Source: CAVSUR01 sp963846005 (GTDB lineage Bacteria > Actinomycetota > Actinomycetes > Streptosporangiales > Streptosporangiaceae). From it: DNA of 64,000 bases. Location: contig CAWJUH010000003.1 in NCBI GenBank assembly GCA_963846005.1, positions 372,001-436,000 on the forward strand. The letters are read 5' to 3'. The notes under the pieces are model-generated. The model was not told where the DNA came from and did not search any database. It saw only the letters and a list, made by a program, of their open reading frames with translations. Made by a program: the position numbers and the translations under genes. This document shows, one piece after another, positions 27,610-36,140 of the stretch; within the stretch, counting starts at the first letter, position 1, and every line of letters begins with the position of its first letter.

Positions 27610-28040
27610 TGCTGGGCGCCCGGGCGGACCTGGCTGCGGACGGCATCATCGACACCCGCATTGCCGCCTTGGACCGGCTCGAGGTAGAAACGGGCCCAGC
27701 TGGCCAGGCCGCCCTCGACACCGAAGATCACCACGCCCCGCATGAGGTGGGCGCTGCCGTCAGGGCGGGTGCCGCGGTGCTCCCACTCGCTCCAGACGGT
27801 GCCGCCGTCTTCGGCGCATCGCAGCACTTCGGCGCGGAGGTCGGGAACCGCGGCGAAGATCTGAGCCCAGTTCTTGCGGACTTGGTCTCGGCCCATGAAG
27901 CTGCGCTCGGGATGGGCGGGCGTCTCGTTGCGGTAATCGACCGTGAAGCACCCAGCCAGCGCGTCGAGGTCATGATCGTTGGTGGCTCGGCGCAGCCGTT
28001 GGACAATGGCCGCCGGACCGTCAGGCAGTGGGGTTGTCAT
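27606..28040 (-). CDS. SnoaL-like (NTF2-fold) protein
   Basis: 144 residues of the small cone-shaped NTF2 fold: VQRLRRATNDHDLDALAGCF, DYRNETPAHPERSFMGRDQV and WSEWEHRGTRPDGSAHLMRG. The function may be isomerase/cyclase or binding. The ATG at 28040 follows GGAG. First gene of the minus-strand operon with the NmrA-like gene; the promoter region overlaps the TetR operator. Confidence 0.88.
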   Translation of the reverse strand: MTTPLPDGPAAIVQRLRRATNDHDLDALAGCFTVDYRNETPAHPERSFMGRDQVRKNWAQIFAAVPDLRAEVLRCAEDGGTVWSEWEHRGTRPDGSAHLMRGVVIFGVEGGLASWARFYLEPVQGGNAGVDDAVRSQVRPGAQQ

Positions 28041-28062
28041 CGCTGTTTCTCCGTCCCAGTGG

Positions 28063-28105
28063 TTCGTTCCAGTAGACTCTAACAGATCCAGCATAATGGA
28101 ACGAA
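28063..28105. promoter_or_regulatory. TetR-type operator, 9-bp inverted repeat
   Basis: TTCGTTCCA (28063-28071) and TGGAACGAA (28097-28105) are perfect reverse complements 25 bp apart, in the space between the divergent SnoaL/NmrA operon and the TetR gene. The position would cover both promoters. Confidence 0.65.
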
Positions 28106-28119
28106 AGGGATCTCCGGTC

Positions 28120-28779
28120 ATGCCCAAACGTCCCTACGACTCGACCTGGCGCCAAGCCCAGGCCCGCCAGACCCGAGAGGCGCTGCTCGACGCCGCCCGC
28201 AGCCGCTTCCTGGCCGAAGGATTCGCGGCTACTACCGTCGCCGTGATCGCCGCCGATGTCGGCGTTTCGGTCGATACCATCTACAAGGCCTTCGGCGGCA
28301 AAGCCGGACTCGTGCGCGCTATCTGCGGTCACGCCCTCGCCGGAGAGGGGCCCGTGCCGGCGGAAACCCGCTCCGACGCACTTCACGGCAGCGAACCCGG
28401 CCCACGGGCCATCATTCGCGGCTGGGGCGCTCTGGCCAGCGAGGTCGCGCCCCGCGTCGTGCCGGTCCTGCTCCTCATACGTGATGCCGCCATAGCCGAT
28501 CCGGAGATGGCCGAGCTGCAGGCCGACATGGACCGCCAGCGCCTCGAGCGCATGACCGGCAACGCCCGCAAGCTGGCAGACGGCGGCTACCTGCGCCGCG
28601 GCCTCACCGTTGAACACGCCGGGGAGATCATGTGGACATACAGCTCTCCCCAGCTCTACGAGCTGCTCGTGATGATCCGCGACTGGCCACTGCCGCGTTT
28701 CACCACCTTCATCACTGACGCGATGATCGCCGCCCTCCTCCCACCCCAGCAGAAACCCCGCCAGTCCCGGGCACACTGA
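28120..28779 (+). CDS. TetR-family transcriptional regulator
   Basis: 219 residues. The HTH is QTREALLDAARSRFLAEGFA, ATTVAVIAADVGVSVDTIYK and AFGGKAGLVRAI, a textbook TetR N-terminus. The ligand domain is C-terminal. ATG 28120 is chosen since ATG 28096 overlaps the operator arm. It likely represses the divergent SnoaL/NmrA operon and itself. Confidence 0.9.
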   Translation: MPKRPYDSTWRQAQARQTREALLDAARSRFLAEGFAATTVAVIAADVGVSVDTIYKAFGGKAGLVRAICGHALAGEGPVPAETRSDALHGSEPGPRAIIRGWGALASEVAPRVVPVLLLIRDAAIADPEMAELQADMDRQRLERMTGNARKLADGGYLRRGLTVEHAGEIMWTYSSPQLYELLVMIRDWPLPRFTTFITDAMIAALLPPQQKPRQSRAH

Positions 28780-29027
28780 ACCCCTGGCCCGCCAGTTCGG
28801 CAACCACCAGCCAGACCGGCCGTCCGTCCGGGCGTTCAACGGGCGGCCGAGCGGAGCCGGGCGCAGGCCTGGTCCCACCAAGCCGGGACGAGCCCGCGGC
28901 CCTGGCGGGCCAGTCGTCCTCGTTCCCGTGGCCACTTGCAGGCGCCCAGCGTTCATCGCACGGTAAAGAACCGTTTGAACTCGGCCAATACGCTCCAGGA
29001 ATCGATTCCGGCGAAGGGGAGCGATCA

Positions 29028-30819
29028 TTGAACCCGAGAACGACATTCGCGATGGCGGGAGCCGCTGCGCTGGCGATCGCGATGCCGCTGGCGCTGTCTC
29101 GCGCCGGCGCCGTCGCTGCCGAGCGTGCTCAGATTAAGCACGTGCTCCTGATCTCGGTCGACGGCATGCATCAGTCCGATCTGGAGTGGTACATCGCCAC
29201 CCATCCCCGCTCGGAGCTCGCGCGGCTAGCCACCGGCGGCGCTGAATACACTCACGCGAAGACCTCCGACCCTTCGGACTCCGATCCGGGCGGCACGGCG
29301 CTGATGACCGGCGGCGACCCGAAGGTCACCGGCGTCTACTACGACGACGAGTACAGCCACGGCGTCTTCCCGCCGGGGACGAAGCACTGCTCCGGGCCGG
29401 TCCCGGGCGGCGACGTGATCTACGACTCGCCGGACGACAAGCTGCCGGCCGTGCCGGACCTGCTGCATAACGGGAGCGGCAACACCTTCCCCTCGTTCGA
29501 TGAGGGCGGCTCGATCTACCCCGGCGGCGCGGACAAGAACCCGGCCTTGATCATGAACCTCAGCCCGCACCCGCAGTCGGGCCTGAACCCGGCGACCTAC
29601 CCCGTCAACCCGAAGACCTGCAAGCCGATTCAGCCGTGGAATTACCCGGGGGTCAACACGATCTTCCAGGTGATCCACAGCGCCGGCCTGCGAACGGCCT
29701 GGTCTGACAAGCACGCGATCTACGCGTCGTTCAACGGCGCGGGCTCGGACGGCAGGAGCATCGACGACTTCTTCGCACCGGAGATCGACTCACAGGCAGT
29801 CGAGCCGAACGGCGTGCCCTACCCCGTCGACGGTGCGTGGACGGACGACAACGCCGCGACCAAGCAGTACGACTCCTACAAGAGTCCGGGCGGTCATCAA
29901 CTGGATCAACGGCTACGAGCACTCCGGCAAGGGGCCGAGGGTCGGCACGCCGGCGATCTACGGGATGAACTTCCAGACGGTCTCCACCGCCGAGAAGCTG
30001 AAGAGCTCCCCGGCGGTGCTGATCGGCCCGAACGCCCAGGGCAAGTACACCGAGGGACCGTCGCTGCCCGGCGGGTACGTGACCGTGAACGGCCGGCAGG
30101 TGCCGGGCCCGCTGCTCCGCAGCGCGCTCAGCTACGTCAACGGCGCCCTGCAGCGGATGGCTGACACGATCCGGGCCGACGGTGAGGCCCGCTCGACGGC
30201 GATCATCCTGACGGCCAAGCACGGCCAGTCGCCGCTGAACAACAGCCAGCTGCAGCGGATCGACGACGGCCCGATCCTTTCCGGCGTCAACGCCGCCTGG
30301 GCCGCAAAGCATCCGGGCCGCCCGGCGCTGGTCGTCCAGGAGGCCGATGACGACGGGCTGCTGTGGTGGCTGTCAGACCGCTCGCAGGCGGCGACTGACT
30401 TCGTCAAGAACTACCTGTGGGCGCATGCCGCCCCGGCGGTCAACTACGCCGGCCAGACGATCACCGTCCAGCACTCCGGCCTGCGGGAGATCTTCGCCGG
30501 CCACCAGGCCGCGCACTTCTTCGGCGTGCCGTACTCCGATCCGCACCACCCGGACGTGTTCGCGATCGCGCAGGTCGGCACGATCTACACGACCGGCTCG
30601 AAGATCGCCGAGCACGGCGGCGACAACCCCGGCGACCGGGACGTCCCGCTCATCGTCTATGCGCCGGGCACCGTCCATGCTGGCCAGTCGGGCCACCCGG
30701 TGGAAACGACCCAGGTCGCACCGACGATCTTGAAGCTGCTCGGGCTCTCTCCGCGCTCGCTTCAGGCCGTCCAGCGAGAGGGCACGCAAGTCCTGCCCGG
30801 CCCCGGCAACCGGGGTTAA
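29028..30819 (+). CDS. Secreted type I phosphodiesterase/nucleotide pyrophosphatase-like (frameshifted)
   Basis: A signal peptide (FAMAGAAALAIAMPLALSRA, cleavage after about AVAA) precedes an alkaline-phosphatase-fold domain: VLLISVDGMHQSDLEW (metal Asp), SDPGGTALMTGGDPKVTGVY (nucleophile Thr/Ser region), TAWSDKHAIYASF, ILTAKHGQSPLN and DVPLIVYAPG. The frame is broken at 29883, where an extra A in AAGAGTCC splits KQYDSYK from VRAVINWINGYEHS; removing it restores one 596-residue protein. Start is TTG 29028 behind GGGGAG. Extracellular hydrolase; the substrate is unknown. Confidence 0.87.
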
Positions 30820-30886
30820 CCGCTCCGCTTGGCCGGGCTGCGGACGGCGCCACCCCGCCCGCAGCTCGGCCACCCGTCCCGGAGGA

Positions 30887-31267
30887 CTATTCGTTGGGCC
30901 CTTCGAGCGCTAGCCGGTAGCCGCAGGGCGTGCGGATGAGCAGGCGCCGGTAGCTCCATCCCGGAGCGGGATCATTGTGCTCGAGTTCAAAGCTGATGTC
31001 CGCCGATCGGCATCTCTTCATGGCGGCGTCGATGTCGGCCACTCCGATCTGCCAGGTGAGCACGCTCGGCGGATCGTTGTCGGCGGCGGCCTTCTGGATA
31101 CCGAAATGCACCGTGTCGGTTCCGAATCCGATGAAGTCCGGGTATTCGGAACCTTGGTAGATGACCGGCAGGCCCAGCTTCTCGTAGAAGGCGCGCTCGG
31201 CGGCAAGGTCGCGCACGTTCAGCACTGGTGCCAGCCTGGTGAACAGGTCGGATGCCTCTTGGCTCAT
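30887..31267 (-). CDS. VOC-family (bleomycin-resistance-like) protein
   Basis: 126 residues: LAPVLNVRDLAAERAFYEKL, GLPVIYQGSEYPDFIGF, SVLTWQIGVADIDAAMKRC and LIRTPCGYRLALEG. Single VOC domain that would dimerise; binding or enzyme function cannot be decided. ATG 31267 has a GGGGG tract upstream. Confidence 0.83.
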   Translation of the reverse strand: MSQEASDLFTRLAPVLNVRDLAAERAFYEKLGLPVIYQGSEYPDFIGFGTDTVHFGIQKAAADNDPPSVLTWQIGVADIDAAMKRCRSADISFELEHNDPAPGWSYRRLLIRTPCGYRLALEGPNE

Positions 31268-31508
31268 GGCACGCAGCTACCCCCGGACGAAACGCCTATG
31301 CGGCGCGGCCCTCCCGCTCAGCCGAGGCCGTCTGCTGGCACTGCTGCCGCTGCCTGCGCCCGGTGCCGGCCTTCTGCCGTGACCGGGCCGCGCCGGCGCG
31401 TGAGTCAGCTCATCGAAACGGGCCGTGCTCACGAGGTGCGGCGTGCGGCGCGTCGTTCCTCTGCTGCCGCTCCGCTCTGCGGCTGGGGTTCCGGGGTTGG
31501 CCGGTGAG

Positions 31509-31514
31509 TATCGT
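31509..31514 (+). promoter_or_regulatory. -10 element TATCGT of the membrane-protein gene
   Basis: TATCGT, 6-nt spacer GAGGGC, ATG 31521; leaderless start predicted, though GAGGG could also act as a weak ribosome site. Confidence 0.45.
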
Positions 31515-31520
31515 GAGGGC

Positions 31521-32174
31521 ATGGTGCTCACCCCGGCATACCGGGAGTTTTTGTCAGCGATCGCTACTTCGGCGGGGGCGCTGACGGGTTTGCTGTTCGT
31601 GGCCATATCGGCGGCGCCGCGGCGTGGTTCGGATGCCAGCCCGGCCGTCTTTCAGCAGGTCCGGGCGGCTGCAGCTCTGGTGGCTTTCTTTAATGCGCTC
31701 GCGGTCTCCATCTTCGGGCTGGTGCCGGGGGGGAGCGTCAGGTATCCGGCTGTCGTGCTGGGAATCGGCGGAATCTTGTTTACCGCCGCTGGGATACGAT
31801 CCGTCTTGTCCAGCCGGTCAACGACCAGTCAGCGGATCGGGCAGCTCTGGCTGGTCGTGTTGCTGCTGCTGATCTTCGGTACGGAACTTGTTGGCGGCAT
31901 TGTTCTGCTGGCTGATTCTGGCCGTAGCACCCCGGTGCAGCTGATCAGTTACGCTCTTGCCGCCTCGCTGCTCGTCGGGATCGCGCGGGCGTGGGAACTC
32001 GTCGGCGCCAGGGACACGGGCATCGTCGCCTCACTCGTAATCCTCAGCCGTCGCGCGCCCAGCCGTGCGCGGGCAGTCGGCATTCGTGCTGGCGACGCGG
32101 CCGGTATCACTGAAGATGGCGACGCGGCCGGACACGAACATGGCGATCACGGATCAGGCGGACGCCCGGGGTGA
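31521..32174 (+). CDS. Integral membrane protein of unknown function
   Basis: 217 residues. It opens TPAYREFLSAIATSAGALTG, then several hydrophobic helices (AALVAFFNALAVSIFGLVPG, VVLGIGGILFTAAG, LWLVVLLLLIFGTELVGGIV, LISYALAASLLVGIARAWEL). The C-terminal 45 residues (ILSRRAPSRARAVGIRAGDA onward) look like non-coding sequence in frame, so the natural end may be earlier or altered. No function assigned. It lies just left of the putative element boundary. Confidence 0.7.
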   Translation: MVLTPAYREFLSAIATSAGALTGLLFVAISAAPRRGSDASPAVFQQVRAAAALVAFFNALAVSIFGLVPGGSVRYPAVVLGIGGILFTAAGIRSVLSSRSTTSQRIGQLWLVVLLLLIFGTELVGGIVLLADSGRSTPVQLISYALAASLLVGIARAWELVGARDTGIVASLVILSRRAPSRARAVGIRAGDAAGITEDGDAAGHEHGDHGSGGRPG

Positions 32175-32589
32175 GTTCCGACGTGGGGTGCTCGGCGGAT
32201 GATCCGGCGCCGTTGGCAGCAGGTTGAGCAGCAGTCGGTGCCCCTGCAATGCGGTGAAAGGGCCTGTGAGCTGGGCGCTCGGAGGGACCCGAACCCCCAG
32301 CCTTCTGATCCGTACGACCTCGCGGATTGTCCAGGCCGGTCCAACGCGGAGGGCAGGCGCCGAGTTCGCCGCTCTGCAGCCAGGGAGTCAAGGCTGGGCC
32401 GCACATGCTCGTCTCGGGCATCGTCGGCATTGACAAGGGGCACCGGCAGCCTGGCCGGAGACACCATCCAGGATCAGACGCGGCAGCCCCGAGCGGCATG
32501 ACCGAAGGGTGTCTCAGCGGTTGCCGGGGACGGCGAGGCGGGCACCGGCTGAGGGATGCGAGGTGGATGGGCGGGATTAGCCGTCGCGG
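32175..32589. other. Gene-free 415-bp stretch with tRNA-Arg 3' remnant
   Basis: Contains the 52-bp tRNA-end repeat at 32263-32314. No convincing gene, ribosome site or terminator is seen in the rest. Confidence 0.7.
32263..32314 (-). repeat. Partial tRNA-Arg copy, probable left attachment site
   Basis: Matches 38264-38316 (the anticodon loop to 3' end of tRNA-Arg plus 9 bp beyond CCA) with two substitutions and one missing C. Similarity stops abruptly at CCGTA inside the anticodon loop. Same orientation as the real tRNA, so it is a direct repeat, as expected for att sites of a tRNA-integrating element. Confidence 0.8.
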
Positions 32590-33480
32590 TCAGCGGCTGA
32601 GGAATCCGGCAACAGCCTGACGGTATTGCTCGGGTGCTTCGACGCTGGGTATGTGACCGCAGCCGGGCAGCATGGCGAGCTGGGACCCCGGGATGGAGCT
32701 GGCTATCGGCTGGGCCTGGGCGGGGCCGCAGATAAAGTCAAGCTCGCCAGCCACGATGAGGGTAGGACAGGCGATGCGGCCCAGCAACGGGCGCAGGTCG
32801 ACACCTTGGTACAGGCCGCCTTCCCAGGCTTTGCCGGCGGCCAGGTTCGCCTTCATGGCCCGGCTCATCTCGGCGAGCCGCGCCGCCACCTCAGGTTTAT
32901 CCGGCTCCGCGAGGTAGAAAGGCAGGACCATGGCCATCATCTGTTCCATTTCGGTCGCGTCGGTGGCGGCCAGCAGGCGCTCGGTCCAGGAATCCATGAC
33001 CGGCCGCGCGGCCTCATACCACGGCGAACCGGCGTGCCGCGCCAGCAAAGCCTCGAACTCAGCCTCCGCGTCACCTCCGTCCTGGGCATCGGCGTCGGGC
33101 CCGATGCCAAAGGCAGCCACGGCCACGCACTGAGCCGTGCTCTGCGGAAACAGCGCGGCGTAGGTCAGCGCCGTGGTCCCCCCGAACGAATGGCCCAGCA
33201 CTACCACTTCTGGCAGCGCGAGTGCCTGGCGCACTTCCTCATAGAAGCGGGCGTGGCCCTCGGGGGAGTAGTGAGCGGGATCCGCCGGGGGTGTGGAAGA
33301 ACCCGAGCCGTGCGGATCGATCACGTAGGAACACAGCACCCCGGACAGCAGTTCGGCATCGCCGTTCATGTAGGAGGCTGAGAATCCGGGGCCACCCGCA
33401 AACATCAGCGCTGGCCTGCCGCTTCCGATGACCTCATAACTCGCGGCCCGCCCGCCCGGCAGCGCCACGATCTGCGTCAT
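32590..33480 (-). CDS. Alpha/beta hydrolase (proline iminopeptidase-like)
   Basis: About 296 residues: PALMFAGGPGFSASYMNGDA (HGGPG-like oxyanion loop), SYVIDPHGSGSSTPPADPAH, nucleophile elbow VVLGHSFGGTTALTYAALFP, acid LIVAGELDFICGP and His in MLPGCGHIPSVEAP. The HGGPG-type loop is typical of the prolyl aminopeptidase-like group. The substrate is unknown. ATG 33480 is used; ATG 33492 and GTG 33501 are alternatives. It lies inside the putative integrated element. Confidence 0.87.
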   Translation of the reverse strand: MTQIVALPGGRAASYEVIGSGRPALMFAGGPGFSASYMNGDAELLSGVLCSYVIDPHGSGSSTPPADPAHYSPEGHARFYEEVRQALALPEVVVLGHSFGGTTALTYAALFPQSTAQCVAVAAFGIGPDADAQDGGDAEAEFEALLARHAGSPWYEAARPVMDSWTERLLAATDATEMEQMMAMVLPFYLAEPDKPEVAARLAEMSRAMKANLAAGKAWEGGLYQGVDLRPLLGRIACPTLIVAGELDFICGPAQAQPIASSIPGSQLAMLPGCGHIPSVEAPEQYRQAVAGFLSR

Positions 33481-33501
33481 GCCCCGCCCCATTCCGGTCA
33501 C

Positions 33502-33834
33502 TGAATCTGACCATCACACTGCACCGGCAGGTGACGACGACAGCATACCCACTGGCTCCGCGGGTGATCCTGGACCGGACACATCGCCGGCCGGACGGAC
33601 TGGCGGTAGCTGACTGGCACCCGCACGAGCTGCGTCACTCCGGAGCTGGGCGCGCTCGGCGGGACTCGAACTCCCGAGCAGCAGTCGAGCCCCGGGTACT
33701 CACTCACTTTGGCCGCAATCTTGCGACGGCTGGCCGGCGGTATGGTGCCCTGGTAACGCGTGATGATCAAGGCTCCCGGATGTCCGGTGCGGGTCTGCTG
33801 ACGTTGGTCGCGGGAGCGGGCGTGGGGAGGGGTC
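33502..33834. other. Gene-free stretch with a second tRNA-end remnant
   Basis: No coding frame with support. Holds the T-arm/acceptor remnant at 33643-33675 and a possible ribosome site for the GNAT gene at its right end. Confidence 0.6.
33643..33675 (-). repeat. Second, degenerate tRNA 3'-end remnant
   Basis: GAGCTGGGCGCGCTCGG followed by cGGGACTCGAACtCCC resembles the T-arm, acceptor strand and CCA of the tRNA-Arg at 38273-38348 (same orientation), with a few changes. It is too short to be a gene. Confidence 0.6.
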
Positions 33835-34419
33835 ATGAGCGCGCTATCGTTTTCGGCGGTCGGCGAATCCGATCAGGAGCGGGCATTCGCCACGCTCGTC
33901 TTGGCGTTCGCGGCCGACCCGGTAGAGCGCTGGCTCTATCCGGAACCCCGGCAATATCTGTCGCATTTCCCCAGGTTCCTTGCCGCCTTTGGCGGCAGGG
34001 CGTTCGCCGAGCGGACCGTGTGGCGCCTGGGTGACTTCTCCGCCGTCGCCTTGTGGCTGCCCCCTGACACCGGAGCAGACGGCGACGCCATCACCGCGTT
34101 GCTTGCCGAGACCGTCGCACCGGACAAGCATGACGACACCTTTGCCGTTCTCGGGCAGATGGATACGGCCCATCCCGCCTGCCGGCACTGGTACCTGCCG
34201 TGGTTCGCGGTCGACACCGCCCTGCAGGGCAGGGGCCTCGGAGGCCAGCTGATGGAGCCCTGCCTGCAGATCGTCGACGGCACCCACCTGCCCGCCTACC
34301 TCGAAACCCCCAACCCGCGCACCATCCCCTTTTACCAGCGTCACGGTTTCGAGGTCACAGGTGAAGCGCAAGCTGGCACGTGCCCGCCGATCACGTTCAT
34401 GCTGCGAGCTGCCCGGTAG
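33835..34419 (+). CDS. GNAT-family N-acetyltransferase
   Basis: 194 residues. Acetyl-CoA motif WFAVDTALQGRGLGGQLMEP and C-terminal ETPNPRTIPFYQRHGFEV are classic GNAT motifs A and B. The N-terminal half (FATLVLAFAADPVERWLYPE) matches the subgroup related to puromycin-type acetyltransferases. The acceptor is unknown. GGGGAGGGG precedes the ATG. Cargo of the putative element. Confidence 0.9.
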   Translation: MSALSFSAVGESDQERAFATLVLAFAADPVERWLYPEPRQYLSHFPRFLAAFGGRAFAERTVWRLGDFSAVALWLPPDTGADGDAITALLAETVAPDKHDDTFAVLGQMDTAHPACRHWYLPWFAVDTALQGRGLGGQLMEPCLQIVDGTHLPAYLETPNPRTIPFYQRHGFEVTGEAQAGTCPPITFMLRAAR

Positions 34420-34733
34420 CTGGCCGCTGCGGACGCCGGGCCCGGCGCAGCGCAGTGGCGCCGCTACTGCTCGCCTTCAGGCGCTTTCGCGAGCGCGCTG
34501 AGCACCTGCTTGCAAATCGCCGCATCAACCTGCGGCAGTAGCCCTGACCTGCATCGGGAGCTGCCCGCGAGTGACCGTGACGTACCGCTGAGCGCCGGTG
34601 CTAATGGCACGTTAATGGCACGGCCTCGGTCGCGTGTCGGCCCGGCTGCCACGGGCATACTGACGCCGACGAGCGCGGTCACATCGTAGGCACCGGCTGG
34701 CCCATGCGCGGGCGCCGGGGCAGGGAGGCAGCG
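34420..34733. other. Gene-free stretch with TAATGGCACG direct repeat
   Basis: No gene is seen. TAATGGCACG occurs at 34602-34611 and 34613-34622, an 11-bp period. Such short iterated sites can be arm-type integrase sites, which would fit a relic element, but this is a guess. Confidence 0.5.
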
Positions 34734-35141
34734 ATGCCGGTCATCGTGGTTACCAGGCTCCGGCTTAAGGACCCGGCATTCTTCGGCGATTTCTTCGCCG
34801 ACGCCGTAGCTGTGGTTGAGCAGGCACAGAACTCCGAAGGCAACCTCGGCGCGGACGTGCTGGCCGAGGCGAACAATACCTACTGGACCCGGACGGCCTG
34901 GCAGGAGCGCGACCTGATGAACGCGTTCGCGGGAAGCGAACCGCATCTGCATACGATGAGCCGCGTCGACGACTGGTGCGATGAGGCGACCTTCGTCGAG
35001 TGGGAGCAGGCGGGTTCGGATCTGCCGGACTGGCAGGACGGCTACAGCCGCCTTGTCGCCGAGGGCCAGGGGCCAAGCCTGACCAATGCAACCGAGGCCC
35101 ATCACACCCGGGATTTTCCCGCCCCAATCTTGTCCCCGTAG
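34734..35141 (+). CDS. Dimeric alpha/beta-barrel (ABM/DUF3291-like) protein
   Basis: 135 residues. MPVIVVTRLRLKDPAFFGDF, YWTRTAWQERDLMNAFAGSE and HLHTMSRVDDWCDEATFVEW fit the antibiotic-biosynthesis-monooxygenase-like fold seen in DUF3291 proteins. Function unknown. The ATG at 34734 follows GGGAGG. It lies inside the putative element, between GNAT and TetR. Confidence 0.75.
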   Translation: MPVIVVTRLRLKDPAFFGDFFADAVAVVEQAQNSEGNLGADVLAEANNTYWTRTAWQERDLMNAFAGSEPHLHTMSRVDDWCDEATFVEWEQAGSDLPDWQDGYSRLVAEGQGPSLTNATEAHHTRDFPAPILSP

Positions 35142-35362
35142 CTATTGAACCAGCGCCGGATACCGGCGACTACCGGGCTTCTGGATCCATATCCGCAAAA
35201 GGCCCTGACCCCTGCTTGCAAAGACTGTTGATGCCCGTCTCTGACCCGGTCCGCTGCTGGTCGTCGCTAATGTCCGGCTCCCCGCAGCCGACCGGGATTC
35301 ACCGGTTGCCACCACTTGATCGGACACGCAACGGGCACGCCTCCGCGTGACTTGCGGGGTAA

Positions 35363-35965
35363 TCAGGCGCCGAGTGGGCTGACGGCGTTCATGGTGAGGT
35401 CGAGGAGCTGGGCGAGGGATGGCTGGCCGTCGCGGGCGACCCACTCGGCTTGTGCGGTGGTGAGGCAGGCGAGGGCGGCGCCGCTGAGCGCGGCGGCCTG
35501 GAGGCGGCGCTCATCGCTGGTGCGTCCCGGCGGCAGGCGGGGCATGATCGCGGCGGCGATGGCCTGGCGCCAGCTGGCCTGCTTCTGCTGGTGGCTGGCG
35601 TGCAGCGCGGCGCTCCCGAGCATCATGCGGGTCATCGGCAGGGCGCGGCTGTCGGTGGTCATGGCGTCAAGGAGCGGGCCGAGCGCGCGGCGCAGCGCCA
35701 GCCAGGGGGGCTCGTCTGCGGGCCGGGCGGCCAGCTCGGCTGCGATCTGCTCGCCGGTGGCGAGGAGGGCCTGGGCCAGCACGTCGTCTTTCCCGGCGAA
35801 GTACCGGAAGAAGCTGCGCCGTGACAGTCCGGCGGCGGCGGCGATCTGGTCGACGGTGGTGGCCTCGAAGCCCTGGGACAGGAACAGGTCCATGGCGACG
35901 GCCAGCAACTCGGCCTGGACTGCCCGCCTGGTCCGCTCGCGCAGCCCGGTTCCCTGCTCTTCCAT
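35363..35965 (-). CDS. TetR-family transcriptional regulator
   Basis: 200 residues. HTH: LLAVAMDLFLSQGFEATTVD, QIAAAAGLSRRSFFRYFAGK, DDVLAQALLATGEQIAAEL; the C-terminal domain fits the TetR group with the FFRYF signature. It is divergent from the SDR gene at 36141 with 175 bp between, including TTGACA and a CCTTAC/GTAAGG repeat, so it probably controls the SDR. The start ATG has TAAGGT 6 nt upstream (leaderless). Confidence 0.9.
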   Translation of the reverse strand: MEEQGTGLRERTRRAVQAELLAVAMDLFLSQGFEATTVDQIAAAAGLSRRSFFRYFAGKDDVLAQALLATGEQIAAELAARPADEPPWLALRRALGPLLDAMTTDSRALPMTRMMLGSAALHASHQQKQASWRQAIAAAIMPRLPPGRTSDERRLQAAALSGAALACLTTAQAEWVARDGQPSLAQLLDLTMNAVSPLGA

Positions 35966-35971
35966 GGTCCG

Positions 35972-35977
35972 ACCTTA
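35972..35977 (-). promoter_or_regulatory. -10 element TAAGGT of the TetR gene
   Basis: On the minus strand TAAGGT is followed by CGGACC (6 nt) and ATG 35965. It overlaps the left arm of the CCTTAC/GTAAGG inverted repeat. Confidence 0.5.
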
Positions 35978-36015
35978 CACCACCGGCCAGATTTGACACA
36001 CAGTGCCACGTAAGG
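35973..36015. promoter_or_regulatory. Divergent promoter region of tetR and SDR
   Basis: TTGACA (35993-35998) is a consensus -35 pointing toward the SDR gene, with CATCGT 17 bp further as a weak -10. It is flanked by CCTTAC (35973-35978) and GTAAGG (36010-36015), an inverted repeat that could be the TetR operator. Confidence 0.5.
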
Positions 36016-36140
36016 CATCGTGAGCAGGGCACGGGTAGCCGCACACCGGATCGCCTCGTGCCCGGCCGCGGCCGGTCTCGGCCGCCCGGCTGCCTGCCGT
36101 CCCGGACCCAGGGGCGCACCGCCACCAAGCGAGGGATGTC

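Noticed and set aside
28783..28914. Inverted repeat TGGCCCGCCA ... TGGCGGGCCA as a mobile-element end
   Set aside because: 10-bp GC-rich arms 100 bp apart are expected by chance in this composition; nothing lies between.
32263..32314. A second functional tRNA gene
   Set aside because: Only the 3' half is present; no D-arm or 5' acceptor strand can be found.
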